Positions 7,541 through 15,843 of a DNA stretch of 50,139 bases are shown here, piece after piece (the first letter of the stretch is position 1; each line of letters starts with the position of its first letter). Source of the stretch: Amycolatopsis tucumanensis (GTDB taxonomy: Bacteria; Actinomycetota; Actinomycetes; Mycobacteriales; Pseudonocardiaceae); NCBI RefSeq assembly GCF_021654135.1, contig NZ_JAKGSD010000060.1, forward strand, positions 1 through 50,139, written 5' to 3'. The notes under the pieces are model-generated. The model saw only the letters and a program-made list of their open reading frames with translations. It was not told where the DNA came from and ran no database searches. Both the position numbers and the translations under genes were made by a program.

Positions 7541-8155
7541 TCAGCCGTAGGCGCGCAGGAAGGTGTCGACAGCCGCGGCGGCGACGGCGTTCCGTTCGGC
7601 CGTCGGGAGCGCCCGCGTGCCCAGCCGGGTCCGCGACTCCAGGGGCGCGGTGAGCAGCGCCCCGAACTGCTCCGCCGCCCGCGCCGGGTCCGTGATCTTC
7701 AGCCGGCCCTCCAGGGCGAGGCGGGCCAGGCGGTCGGCGAGCGCGTCGGTCACGACGTTGGTTCCGGCGCGCGTCTGGACGGTGTCCAGTAGTTCCGGGA
7801 AGCGTGCCAGTTCGGCCTGCAGGAGCCGCCGGAACGCCCACGACCGGTCGTCGGTGTAGCAGTCGATCAGCCGGCGGCCCACCTGCTCCAGCGCGGCCCG
7901 CAGGTCCTCGCCCGCGTCGCGGAGCCGGTCCACCGCCGCCAGGTTGTCCGCGATCGCCTTGGCCGCCTCCGCCGTCATCGACTCGCGGAACAGGTTCGCC
8001 TTCTCGCTGAAGTGGTTGTAGACCGTCGGCTTCGCCACGCCGGCTTCGGCCGCGACCTCGGCGACGCACGCCTGCGCGTAGCCCTGCCGCGCGAACACCG
8101 TGAACGCCGCGTCCAGGATCGCCTGCCGTTTGTCGATGCGTCCACGCGTGGCCAT
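7541..8155 (-). CDS. TetR/AcrR-family repressor of the adjacent DHA2 exporter
   Basis: 204 residues: N-terminal HTH (ILDAAFTVFARQGYAQACVAEVAAEAGVAKPTVYNHF, split over residues 13-47) and an all-helical ligand-binding domain. It is divergent from the DHA2 transporter with 65 bp between starts. That spacer carries two palindromic sites, TGAACCC-GT-GGGTTCA at 8175-8190 and TTGAAC-N6-GTTCAA at 8213-8230. TAGCAT six bases before the ATG suggests a leaderless transcript, and the first palindrome lies in its -10/-35 spacer, so autorepression is likely. The inducer is unknown but is probably a substrate of the exporter. Confidence 0.92.
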   Translation of the reverse strand: MATRGRIDKRQAILDAAFTVFARQGYAQACVAEVAAEAGVAKPTVYNHFSEKANLFRESMTAEAAKAIADNLAAVDRLRDAGEDLRAALEQVGRRLIDCYTDDRSWAFRRLLQAELARFPELLDTVQTRAGTNVVTDALADRLARLALEGRLKITDPARAAEQFGALLTAPLESRTRLGTRALPTAERNAVAAAAVDTFLRAYG

Positions 8156-8174
8156 ACCCGCATGCTACTCGAAT

Positions 8175-8190
8175 TGAACCCGTGGGTTCA
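8175..8190. promoter_or_regulatory. TetR operator 1 (tetR side)
   Basis: Seven-base arms TGAACCC and GGGTTCA around GT. It lies between the putative -35 and the TAGCAT -10 of the tetR gene on the minus strand, 20 bp upstream of its start codon. Confidence 0.7.
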
Positions 8191-8212
8191 CTGTTCTGAT
8201 GAGTAAGCTAAC

Positions 8213-8230
8213 TTGAACCCATGAGTTCAA
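8213..8230. promoter_or_regulatory. TetR operator 2 overlapping the transporter start codon
   Basis: TTGAAC and GTTCAA arms with CCATGA between; the ATG in the centre is the transporter start at 8221. TAAGCT at 8204-8209 is a plausible -10, which would put the transcript start at or next to the ATG. The operator would then cover the +1 region of a leaderless mRNA. Confidence 0.7.
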
Positions 8231-9603
8231 TCAGCGCGGACGAACGCCTCGACCCGGCGCTCGTCCGGATGATCACCGCGGTCCTGCTCGGCGGGATCCT
8301 GGGCATCCTCAACAGCACGATGGTCGCCACCGGCACGGACGTCCTCGCCGCCGACTTCGGCGCCTCGCTGAGCACGATCGGCTGGGCCACCACCGGTTTC
8401 CTGCTCGCCGTCACCGTCGCCATCCCGTTCACGACGTGGGCCGTGGACCGCTTCGGCGGTCGCCGGATGTGGCTGTCCGGGCTGGCCGTGTTCCTGGCCG
8501 GCTCGCTGGCCGCCGGGTGCGCGTGGGACGTCGGCAGCCTCATCACCGCGCGGGTCGTGCAGGGTCTCGGCGCCGGCATCCTCGACCCGCTGGTCCTGAC
8601 GCTGCTCGCGCGCGCCGCCGGACCCGCTCGCGCCGGGCGCGTGATGGGCCTGATGGGCGTGGTGCTCTCGCTCGGGCCGGTGCTCGGCCCGGTCGCCGGA
8701 GGCGCGGTGCTGGACGTGCTCCCGTGGCGGTGGATGTTCCTGCTCAACGTGCCGCTCGGGCTGGTCGCCGTGCTGCTCGCGCTGCGCTCCGTCCCGCGCG
8801 ACGACGGTCCGGCGGCGGTCCCGGCGCCGCTCGACGTGCGTGGGCTCGCGCTGCTCGGGCCGGGGTTCGCTGCCCTCGTCCTGGCGCTGTCGCAAGCCGC
8901 GGAGCACACCGCGTTCGCCACCGCGTCCGTGCTCGTCCCGCTCGTCGCCGGTGTCGTCCTGCTGCTCGCGTACGGCGGGCACGCCAGGCGCGCCGCGGCG
9001 CCGCTCATCGATCTGCGCCTATTCGCGCGGGGCGGGTTCACCGCGAGCGTCGCCGTGATGGCGCTCGTCGGGCTCGGCACGTTCGCGAACCTGTTCGTCC
9101 TCCCGCTCTACTACCAGCAGGTGCACGGCCACGGCGTGCTCGCCGCCGGGCTGCTCGTCGCGCCGGTCGGCCTCGGCGGGGCACTGTCGATGCCGCTGGC
9201 CGGGCGGCTGTCCGACCGGATCGGGGCGCGGGTGCTGGTGCGCGCGGGCGCGGTCGTGGCCCTGCTCGCCGGGCTGGCGTTCACGTGGATGGGCCCGGAC
9301 GCGGGTCAGGCGTGGCCCGCGGTGGCCGCGTTCGTCATGGGTCTGGGGCTCGGCTTCGTCGGCGCGCCCACGATGGGCTCGCTGTACCGGACGCTGCCCG
9401 CGGAGCTGGTGCCGCAGGGCAGTTCGGCGCTGTACATGCTCAACCAGCTCGGCGCGTCGATCGGCGTGGTCGTCGTGACGCTGATCCTGGAAACCGCGGG
9501 TGACGCGATGGCCGGTTTCCACGGCGTGTACTGGTTCGCGGTCGGCGCGCTCGTCGTGGTGCTGGCGGCGAGCCCGCTGCTGCCCGGGAGGGCGGAGCGG
9601 TGA
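8221..9603 (+). CDS. MFS exporter, DHA2 (EmrB/QacA) family
   Basis: 460 residues with about fourteen hydrophobic helices, the DHA2 layout. The motif-A region TWAVDRFGGRRMWL lies near residue 73 and motif C, GPVLGPVAGG, near residue 157, which marks antiporter-type exporters. Proton-driven drug efflux at the cell membrane is expected; the substrate is unknown. The start is ATG 8221, inside an operator palindrome and without a Shine-Dalgarno sequence. It overlaps the SDR gene by GTGA, so the two are coupled and probably both controlled by the divergent TetR protein. Confidence 0.92.
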   Translation: MSSISADERLDPALVRMITAVLLGGILGILNSTMVATGTDVLAADFGASLSTIGWATTGFLLAVTVAIPFTTWAVDRFGGRRMWLSGLAVFLAGSLAAGCAWDVGSLITARVVQGLGAGILDPLVLTLLARAAGPARAGRVMGLMGVVLSLGPVLGPVAGGAVLDVLPWRWMFLLNVPLGLVAVLLALRSVPRDDGPAAVPAPLDVRGLALLGPGFAALVLALSQAAEHTAFATASVLVPLVAGVVLLLAYGGHARRAAAPLIDLRLFARGGFTASVAVMALVGLGTFANLFVLPLYYQQVHGHGVLAAGLLVAPVGLGGALSMPLAGRLSDRIGARVLVRAGAVVALLAGLAFTWMGPDAGQAWPAVAAFVMGLGLGFVGAPTMGSLYRTLPAELVPQGSSALYMLNQLGASIGVVVVTLILETAGDAMAGFHGVYWFAVGALVVVLAASPLLPGRAER

Positions 9604-10409
9604 AGACGGTGGTCATCACCGGCGGCACCGACGGGATCGGCGCGGGAGTGGCGCGCGAGCTGCTGGCGCGCGGCGACCGGGTGGTCGTCGTGGGCCGGAA
9701 CCCGGCGAAGGCGCCGCCGGGCGCGGAATTCGTGCACGCCGACCTGAGCCTGGTGGCGGCGGCGCACGCGGCAGCCGACGAAATCACCGCGAAGCACCCG
9801 CGGATCGATGCGCTCGTGCTGTGCGCCCGGTTCTTCCGCGCCCGCAGGCACGTGACCACCGAGGGCTTCGAGGACAACTTCGCGCTGTTCTACCTGAGCC
9901 GGTTCGTGCTGGCGGAGCGGCTGGCCGGTGCACTGTCCGAAGCGGACACTCCCGTGATCGCCAACGTGGCCGGGCCGGGCGCCCCGTTGGACGTCGTGAA
10001 CCGGGACGACCTCCAGTTCGCCCGGCACTACGATCCGGCCGGCGCGATGGTCCAGGGCGGCAAGCTCAACGACCTCCACGGTGTCTCGTTCGCCGAGCGG
10101 CACCCGCGGATCCGCTACGTGCTGGTGCACCCGGGCGTCACGGCGACCAGCTTCGCGGCTGAGTACGACGCCGCGAGCGCCCGGCAGCTGGACCGGATGA
10201 AGCGGTTCGGAAAACCGGTGGGTGAAGCGGTGGCCCCGATCGTGCGGGTGCTCGACTCGCCGCCCGCCGAACCGTTGAGCGCGTTCGTCGAGGGCAGGCG
10301 CATCGCCGTGGACGGGCCTGCCTTCGACGTCCAGGTGGCGCGGTGGTTGCACGCCGAAACGCTGCGGCTCAGCGGAGTTTCACCCGAAACTCCGGCGCGT
10401 CCGGGCTGA
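9600..10409 (+). CDS. SDR-family protein, catalytic tetrad degenerate
   Basis: 269 residues with a clear Rossmann N terminus (TGGTDGIG at residues 8-15) and the SDR tail segment YVLVHPGVTATSF. The usual NNAG is replaced by CARFFRARR, and the Ser-Tyr-Lys centre is not seen: the place of YxxSK reads MVQGGK, keeping only Lys. This pattern occurs as a recognisable SDR subgroup, so it may bind nucleotide without standard oxidoreductase chemistry. The GTG start overlaps the exporter stop; it is a likely member of the TetR-controlled operon. Its 3' end overlaps the convergent B3/B4 gene by 41 bp. Confidence 0.85.
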   Translation: MKTVVITGGTDGIGAGVARELLARGDRVVVVGRNPAKAPPGAEFVHADLSLVAAAHAAADEITAKHPRIDALVLCARFFRARRHVTTEGFEDNFALFYLSRFVLAERLAGALSEADTPVIANVAGPGAPLDVVNRDDLQFARHYDPAGAMVQGGKLNDLHGVSFAERHPRIRYVLVHPGVTATSFAAEYDAASARQLDRMKRFGKPVGEAVAPIVRVLDSPPAEPLSAFVEGRRIAVDGPAFDVQVARWLHAETLRLSGVSPETPARPG

Positions 10410-11046
10410 GCACCGTCGCCTCCGAGCCCGGCAGTTCGGCGCTCAGTGCGTCGAGCAGCCGGGGCACGTCGGCGGCCGCCGTGGTGTGCAGGGCTTCCGC
10501 GACGATCAGCACCGACCGCGTCGCCGGGGTGACGGCCGATCGCGCGCTCTGCCGGTGCGTCCACCGGCGGGCGTGCGCCCGGCCTTGCTCGTCCGCGAAC
10601 ACGATCTCCCCCGGGGCCGGGTGCTCGGTGTCGCCGGAGAACGCCGCGTACTCCTCGGTTCCCGTCGCGTACCGGACTTCCAGCAGACCGTCGAGCGCGT
10701 CCGCGTCGAACACGGCGACCGGGATCGCGAAGGCGAGCGAAACCGCGTTGCCCAGGTCGATCATCGGGTGGATCGACGGCAGCGACCCGTCCTTGCGGAA
10801 CCGGCGCAGCAACGATTCCGCCGCGCACCGGTACTGCGTCGGTTTCAGGCCCATCCGCGCGAACGCCTGCCGCCACGCCTGAATCTCCGGCAGCGCGGAC
10901 TCCGGGCCGTCCGCGAGCCGCTCCGCCGCGATCCGCCAGTAGCGCGACGGATCACTGGACGGCCGCGCGCTCTCCGCGTACAGCACACCCGGGACCAGCT
11001 GCGGGAAGTCCGACCAGATCGCGTCGGAGTGCCGGAAGCGGATCAT
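10369..11046 (-). CDS. B3/B4 (tRNA-editing-like) domain protein
   Basis: 225 residues starting MIRFRHSDAIWSDFPQLVPG. The core resembles the B3/B4 domain of phenylalanyl-tRNA synthetase beta chains found as free-standing proteins (SLLRRFRKDGSLPSIHPMIDLGNAVSLAFAIPV, split at residues 88-120, and GEIVFADEQGRAHARRWTHRQ). Such domains hydrolyse mischarged tRNA or are proposed to sense aminoacyl compounds; the activity of this one is untested. I chose ATG 11046 over an upstream in-frame codon because it overlaps the LysE stop by ATGA and the family begins here. Co-transcription with a LysE-type exporter supports an amino-acid link. Confidence 0.85.
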   Translation of the reverse strand: MIRFRHSDAIWSDFPQLVPGVLYAESARPSSDPSRYWRIAAERLADGPESALPEIQAWRQAFARMGLKPTQYRCAAESLLRRFRKDGSLPSIHPMIDLGNAVSLAFAIPVAVFDADALDGLLEVRYATGTEEYAAFSGDTEHPAPGEIVFADEQGRAHARRWTHRQSARSAVTPATRSVLIVAEALHTTAAADVPRLLDALSAELPGSEATVLSPDAPEFRVKLR

Positions 11047-11642
11047 TCGGCGGCCAGCCGGACGGCGAGGGCGGCGAACGTGCCCGCGAAGACCCGGCGC
11101 ATCCACGCCCGCACCCGCGGCCGGGACAGCACGCGGTCGCGCATCGCCGCGGCGGCCACCCCGTAGGCGACGAACACGACCAGCGTCAGCGCCATGAACA
11201 CCGCGCTCAGCTCGGCCATCGTCAGCAGCGAGCGCGGATCACCGGGGTGCACGAACTGCGGCAGGAACGCGAAGAAGAAGATCGTGAGCTTCGGGTTGAG
11301 CACGTTGACCAGCACCGCGGACATGATCACCCGGGCGGCCGACCGCGGCGCGGGCGCCTCCGGCGGCCGGTCCGGCTCCCGCAACGCCGACCACGCCAGG
11401 TAGAGCAGGTAGGCCACCCCGGCGTACTTGATCACCTGGAACGCCACGGCGCTGGCGTGCAGCAGCGCGGCGAGGCCGGTGATCGCGGCGATCGCGTGCG
11501 GAACGGTGCCCAGCGTGCAGCTGACCGCGGCGATGACGCTCGCCCGCGTGCCGTGCGCCAGGCCGGCGCTCATGGTCAGCAGCGCACCGGTGCCGGGCGT
11601 GGCCACGACGACCAGCGCGGTGAGCAGGAATTCGACGGACAT
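11043..11642 (-). CDS. LysE/RhtB-family amino-acid exporter
   Basis: 199 residues, six hydrophobic segments. Family blocks are VATPGTGALLTMSAGLAHG near the N terminus and NVLNPKLTIFFFAFLPQFV in the middle. It is expected to export an amino acid or related compound. The start is ATG 11642, only 28 bp from the divergent MocR regulator, a common pairing in which the PLP-binding regulator controls the exporter. It overlaps the B3/B4 gene downstream. Confidence 0.92.
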   Translation of the reverse strand: MSVEFLLTALVVVATPGTGALLTMSAGLAHGTRASVIAAVSCTLGTVPHAIAAITGLAALLHASAVAFQVIKYAGVAYLLYLAWSALREPDRPPEAPAPRSAARVIMSAVLVNVLNPKLTIFFFAFLPQFVHPGDPRSLLTMAELSAVFMALTLVVFVAYGVAAAAMRDRVLSRPRVRAWMRRVFAGTFAALAVRLAAE

Positions 11643-11670
11643 GGAACCACCATGGCGGGATACTGGTCCG

Positions 11671-13131
11671 GTGGACAGATCCAAACCCGAGCCCGTCAAG
11701 CGGTCCATAACGGGATCGGACTTCCTCCAGCTCGACATCGGCGAGGCCCCGCCGGGCGGGCGGTCGGCATGGCTGGCGGCGCGCCTGCGGGACGCGATCG
11801 CCGACGGGCGCCTACCGGTGGGCAGCAGGCTGCCGCCGACGCGGACGCTGGCCGCCGAGCTCGGCGTGTCGCGCGGGGTGGTGACCGAGGCGTACCAGCG
11901 GCTCGTCGAGGACGGGCACGTCGCCGGGCGCGGCCGGGGTGGAACCGTCGTGGTGGCGGTGCCCGTCACCGCGTCGCCCGCACCGGCTCCCGCGCCGAGC
12001 GCGGACGTCGTGTTCGAGCCGCGGCCGGACGTCTTCGACCGGTTGCGCGCCGCGCCGGCCCGCATCGACCTCACCCCCGGCGTGCCGGACCTGGCCGCGT
12101 TCCCGCGGGTGGCGTGGCTGCGCGCGGAACGGGCGGTGCTCGGCGGGCTGTCGGCGGCCGACTTCGGGTACGGCGACCCGCGCGGCGCACCGGCGTTCCG
12201 GCTGGCGGTGGCGAACTGGCTGGCCCGCAACCGCGGCATCCGCGCCGATCCCGCCGACGTCGTCGTGGTCGCCGGGGTCGCGCAGGCGCTCGGCCTGCTC
12301 GCGACGGTGTTCCGCGCGCACGGCATCGGCGAGGTCGCGGTGGAGGACCCCGGTTCGCTCGGCGCGCGGCAGCACCTCCGCAACAGTGGCCTGGCCACCC
12401 CGCCGGTGCCGGTCGACGACGAGGGCGTCCGGGTGTCCGAACTGCGGTCGCCCGCGGTGTTGTTGACGCCCGCGCACCAGTTCCCGGCGGGCGTGGTGCT
12501 CGGCGGCGAGCGGCGGCGCGAGCTCATGCGCTGGGGCGGCCTGATCGTCGAGGACGACTACGACGCCGAGCACCGGTACGACCGCCCGCCGGTGCCCGCG
12601 CTGCGCGCGATGCTGCCGGAGCGGGTCTGCTACGCGGGCAGCATCTCGAAGCTGCTCGCCCCGGCGCTGCGGATCGGCTGGCTGCTGGTGCCGCCGCGGT
12701 ACCAGCGGGACCTCGTGGACGCGAAGCGGTACGCCGACCTCGGCAACGCGGTGCTGCCGCAACTGGTGCTGGCGCACCTCATGACGTCCGGCGATCTGGA
12801 GCGGCACCTGCGCTTCGTGCGCCGACGCCACCGGCGCCGCCGGGACGCGATGATCGACGCGGTCCGACGGCACCTGCCCGGCGTGCGCGTGCACGGCGCG
12901 GCGGCCGGCCTGCACCTGATGATCACGTTCGACCGCGAACTGTCCGATGTGGACCTGGCGACCGCGGCGCTGTCCCGCGGCGTCAAGGTGCAGCCGCTGT
13001 CCTGGCACCGCCAGCTCCCGGGCGCGCCCGGCCTCGTGCTCGGCTACGGCGCCAGGCCGCCGGGCGAAATCGAGGAGGGTGTGCGGATCATCGCGGAGCT
13101 GGTGGCCCGGCCTCGAGGAACACGACGTTGA
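11671..13131 (+). CDS. MocR-type regulator divergent from lysE
   Basis: 486 residues: GntR HTH near the N terminus (LPVGSRLPPTRTLAAELGVSR) and a PLP aminotransferase-fold domain with VEDDYDAEHRYDR and the lysine segment YAGSISKLLAPALRIGWLL. The reading frame extends far upstream, but the GTG at 11671 is the plausible start because upstream residues lie inside the oppositely oriented lysE and look non-coding. It probably senses an amino acid or PLP adduct and controls lysE and the B3/B4 gene. Confidence 0.9.
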   Translation: MDRSKPEPVKRSITGSDFLQLDIGEAPPGGRSAWLAARLRDAIADGRLPVGSRLPPTRTLAAELGVSRGVVTEAYQRLVEDGHVAGRGRGGTVVVAVPVTASPAPAPAPSADVVFEPRPDVFDRLRAAPARIDLTPGVPDLAAFPRVAWLRAERAVLGGLSAADFGYGDPRGAPAFRLAVANWLARNRGIRADPADVVVVAGVAQALGLLATVFRAHGIGEVAVEDPGSLGARQHLRNSGLATPPVPVDDEGVRVSELRSPAVLLTPAHQFPAGVVLGGERRRELMRWGGLIVEDDYDAEHRYDRPPVPALRAMLPERVCYAGSISKLLAPALRIGWLLVPPRYQRDLVDAKRYADLGNAVLPQLVLAHLMTSGDLERHLRFVRRRHRRRRDAMIDAVRRHLPGVRVHGAAAGLHLMITFDRELSDVDLATAALSRGVKVQPLSWHRQLPGAPGLVLGYGARPPGEIEEGVRIIAELVARPRGTRR

Positions 13132-13246
13132 CGGTCGTCATCACCAACGCGAAGCTGGGCGACGTGACACTGAAGCAGTTAGCGACGACCGGGCTGGGCG
13201 CGCCGGCCTCCGAGCCGGCGTGGGACACGGTACTGGCGAGCACCCG

Positions 13247-14299
13247 ATGAAGGTCGTGGTGGCCGACGACCCGCGGACGCTGGGCGCGGAGTGCGCCGGC
13301 GAGATCCGGGCGGCCTTCGACGGTTACGCGCGGCTGTTCGCCGCCCACGGCATCGGGTTCGAGCAGGTGCGGGCGTTGGGCGCGGCGGCGCTGGCGGAAA
13401 CGAGCGAATGGGCGCCGTCGCTGGGGGAGGAGCTGCTCGGGGTGGCCGAGGGCAGCGGGCTCGCCGGGTGGCAGCTCGGCGCGCTGAACGGGCGCACCGA
13501 AATCCTCGCCGCGGCGGCCGTTTCCGGCGAGGGGGAGTGCTCCACGTCGGTGGTGCTCGCGGACGGCTCGCCGCGCACGGTGCAGACCTGGGACTGGCAC
13601 GACACCCTGCGCGACGGCATGACCGTCGTGTCCTGGCCGGGCGTGTGCACGTTCACCGAGGCCGGGGTGGCCGGCAAGATCGGCGTGAACTCCGCGGGGC
13701 TCGGCGTGCACTTCAACGTGCTGCGGCACGCCTCGGACCACGCGGACATCGGGGTGCCGGTGCACGTGGTGGCGCGGCGGATTCTGGACGAGGCGTCGAC
13801 CGTCGAGGAGGCCACGGAACTGGCCCGCTCGGCGCGGTTGTCGGCGTCGTCGGTGATCACCGTCGTGACCGCCGACCGGGCGCGGTGCCTGGAACTGAGC
13901 CCGGCCGGGGTCGGCGTGGTAGACCCGGTGGGCGGAGTTCTGTGGCACGCCAACCACTTCCTCGACGCGGCGCTCGCTCCCGGAGAGCGGACGACGGTCG
14001 ACGTGTCGACGACGCTCGCCCGCGGCTCGTGGCTGCGGTCGCACGCCGCGGAACTCGGCGCGGCGGACCTGACCGCGCGGGCGCGGGCGCTGTGCGCGCA
14101 CACCGAGGACGGCGCGGCGGTCTGCGCGCACCCGGACATGTCGCTGCCCGCGCACGAGCGGTGGGAGAGCCTGGCGACGATCTCGCTGGACGTGGTGGCG
14201 GGGCGGATGCACGTGCACACCGGCGGGCCGTGCTCGGTGACGCCGGAGAGCTGGGCGGAGTTCGCGGTCAGGCCCGCCGTGTCGACGCCCGCTCGATGA
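13247..14299 (+). CDS. C45 family autoproteolytic acyltransferase/hydrolase
   Basis: 350 residues resembling the C45 (isopenicillin N acyltransferase-like) Ntn-hydrolase family: ALNGRTEIL, then GECSTSVV with Cys98 as the candidate nucleophile, QTWDWHD, GKIGVNSAGLGVHFNVL and LWHANHF. Characterised members cleave themselves to expose the Cys as N terminus and hydrolyse or transfer acyl amides. Here the residue before Cys98 is Glu, not the Gly of the fungal enzyme, so processing is uncertain. It begins 116 bp after the MocR gene; its end overlaps the decayed lacI-family gene on the other strand. The substrate is unknown. Confidence 0.82.
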   Translation: MKVVVADDPRTLGAECAGEIRAAFDGYARLFAAHGIGFEQVRALGAAALAETSEWAPSLGEELLGVAEGSGLAGWQLGALNGRTEILAAAAVSGEGECSTSVVLADGSPRTVQTWDWHDTLRDGMTVVSWPGVCTFTEAGVAGKIGVNSAGLGVHFNVLRHASDHADIGVPVHVVARRILDEASTVEEATELARSARLSASSVITVVTADRARCLELSPAGVGVVDPVGGVLWHANHFLDAALAPGERTTVDVSTTLARGSWLRSHAAELGAADLTARARALCAHTEDGAAVCAHPDMSLPAHERWESLATISLDVVAGRMHVHTGGPCSVTPESWAEFAVRPAVSTPAR

Positions 14300-14979
14300 G
14301 GCCGATCGCCTGGGTGCGCACGGTCCCGGGCGGCGCCTCGCCGGTCAGGATGCGAACAGCAGCCGCGCGCGGGAGTCGCCGGCGTCGCGGGGCCGCAGGT
14401 CGATCGCGGTGATCGGCGGGTGCGCCAGCGCGGTGCTGTCCACACAGGACGCGAGCAGCAGGTCCCTGCCGATCGTCCGGCCGGCGGCGCGGATCACCGG
14501 CAGCACCGCGGCCGCGGCGCCGTCCGGCGCGCACACCAGCGCATCGACGTCCGCGTCGGCGTTGAGCAGCGCGCGCACGTTGTCCTGCATGACTGTGCTG
14601 GGCGATCCGAACGCCATCTCCCACAGCCGCGGCCGGCGCCGGTGCCGCTCGGACCAGCCGAGGTAGGTGCGCTGCAGGGTGCGGCCCCAGTCGGTGACCG
14701 TGCTTGAGGCGAGCAGCGCGATGTGCTGCGCACCGGCCGTGGCAAGGTGGTCGAGGAGCTGTTCGAGCACCGCCGCGTGGTCGGACAGCACGACGCCCGC
14801 CGGTTCGCCGTTCGAGCGCGCGGCCGGTTCGGGGTTCAGCCGAGCCGCGGCACCACGGCGACCACGTGCTGCTTCGTCCGCTCCGACACCCGGCCGGAAT
14901 CACGCAGCGCGTCCGACGCGGTCGTCTTGGACACCCCGGCGGCCTTCGCCACGGCGACGACGATATCCGTGCGCTGATC
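14268..14979 (-). pseudogene. Decayed LacI-family regulator
   Basis: Three pieces of one LacI-type protein are visible on the minus strand. 14836-14979 encodes a classic HTH (VAKAAGVSKTTASDALRDSG, then RVSERTKQHVVAVVPRLG) and ends in a stop. 14345-14791 encodes the second half of the sensor domain (LATAGAQHIALLASS ... ALVCAPDGAAAAVLPVIRAAG ... PPITAIDLRPRDAG). The true C terminus (GEAPPGTVRTQAIGLIERAS) is in another frame down to 14268. About 115 residues between HTH and sensor half are missing. Total length is ~710 bp against ~1 kb for an intact gene. It cannot be functional as a standard regulator. Confidence 0.85.
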
Positions 14980-15520
14980 AGGGCTGCGGCGGGTAGGGGC
15001 CGGTGTTCAGGTCGATCTCGCTCTGCTCGCGGTCGGACAGCGACGCCTCCCGGTCGTCCCGCGACGCGGACCGGTCTTCCCGCGCGGACCTGCGGTCCCG
15101 CGCGGCCTGCTGCCGGGAAGTTCTCGCCGTGGCGTGGTCGTTCGCCGTCCGGTTCAGGTATTCCTGGAGGGCGTAGCGGTCCTCGGCCGCGGCGGCACGG
15201 TCGTCGGCCGCCGCCAGCCGGTCCGACTCGGCGTCCGCCATGAACGCGGCCACCGCATCCGGATCGTCCGCCGCCAGTTCCTTCTCCCGGCGGGTCGCCT
15301 CGGCTTCGCGCTGCAGGGCCACGCGCTCCCGGGCCTCGGCGTCGCGGAGGGCCTTCGAAATCGTGTGCCGTTCGTGCCGGTCCTGGGTCTCGCCCACGTC
15401 CGCCAGCCCGTCCCGCTCGACGGCCGCCCTGTCCCGGCGGTCGGCCGCCCGGTCGCGGGCGTCGGCCAGGTCGTCGCGCTCGTTGGCCGCGCGGTTCCGG
15501 TCCTCGGCTCCCTCCGTCAT
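14978..15520 (-). CDS. Charged coiled-coil protein rich in Arg-Asp-Arg-Ala repeats
   Basis: 180 residues from ATG 15520, almost entirely D, R, A and E, in short repeats such as DARDRAADRRDRAAVERD and REDRSASRDDREASLSDREQ. It should form long charged helices; there is no signal peptide or membrane segment. I do not recognise a function. The start is uncertain: GGGGAG directly abuts this ATG, and the frame stays open to an ATG at 15763, which would add a segment with two Cys (ARACCTSTEITI) and further charged residues. Its stop overlaps the start of the decayed lacI fragment. Confidence 0.6.
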   Translation of the reverse strand: MTEGAEDRNRAANERDDLADARDRAADRRDRAAVERDGLADVGETQDRHERHTISKALRDAEARERVALQREAEATRREKELAADDPDAVAAFMADAESDRLAAADDRAAAAEDRYALQEYLNRTANDHATARTSRQQAARDRRSAREDRSASRDDREASLSDREQSEIDLNTGPYPPQP

Positions 15521-15843
15521 CTCCCCATGTTCACACGTCAGCGCGCCGGGCGCTGCCACTCCTCGCAAGACTCGTGACTCTTTTTTCAGCCGTTTCGCTT
15601 CGTCGCGGTGACGGGCGGCTGTCGCTCGCTCACCGGCTGCCTGGTCGCAGGTCGCGTTGGCGTGCAGCCGCGCGGCGGTGGCCGTGATGGTGATCTCGGT
15701 GCTGGTGCAGCACGCCCGGGCGGCGCCGGTCAAGACGGGGTCGTCCGGCCGTTCGGTGGCCATGTACGGGTGTGCCCGCGCACGAACCGGCGAAACTCGC
15801 CTGCGGTGGAATATCCCGTCGCGGGCCCGCCGTTGCGCCGGAC

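Noticed and set aside
13132..13246. Open frames between the MocR and C45 genes on both strands
   Set aside because: Only ~115 bp, no start with a ribosome site and no recognisable protein; the GCCGGC inverted repeat there is short.
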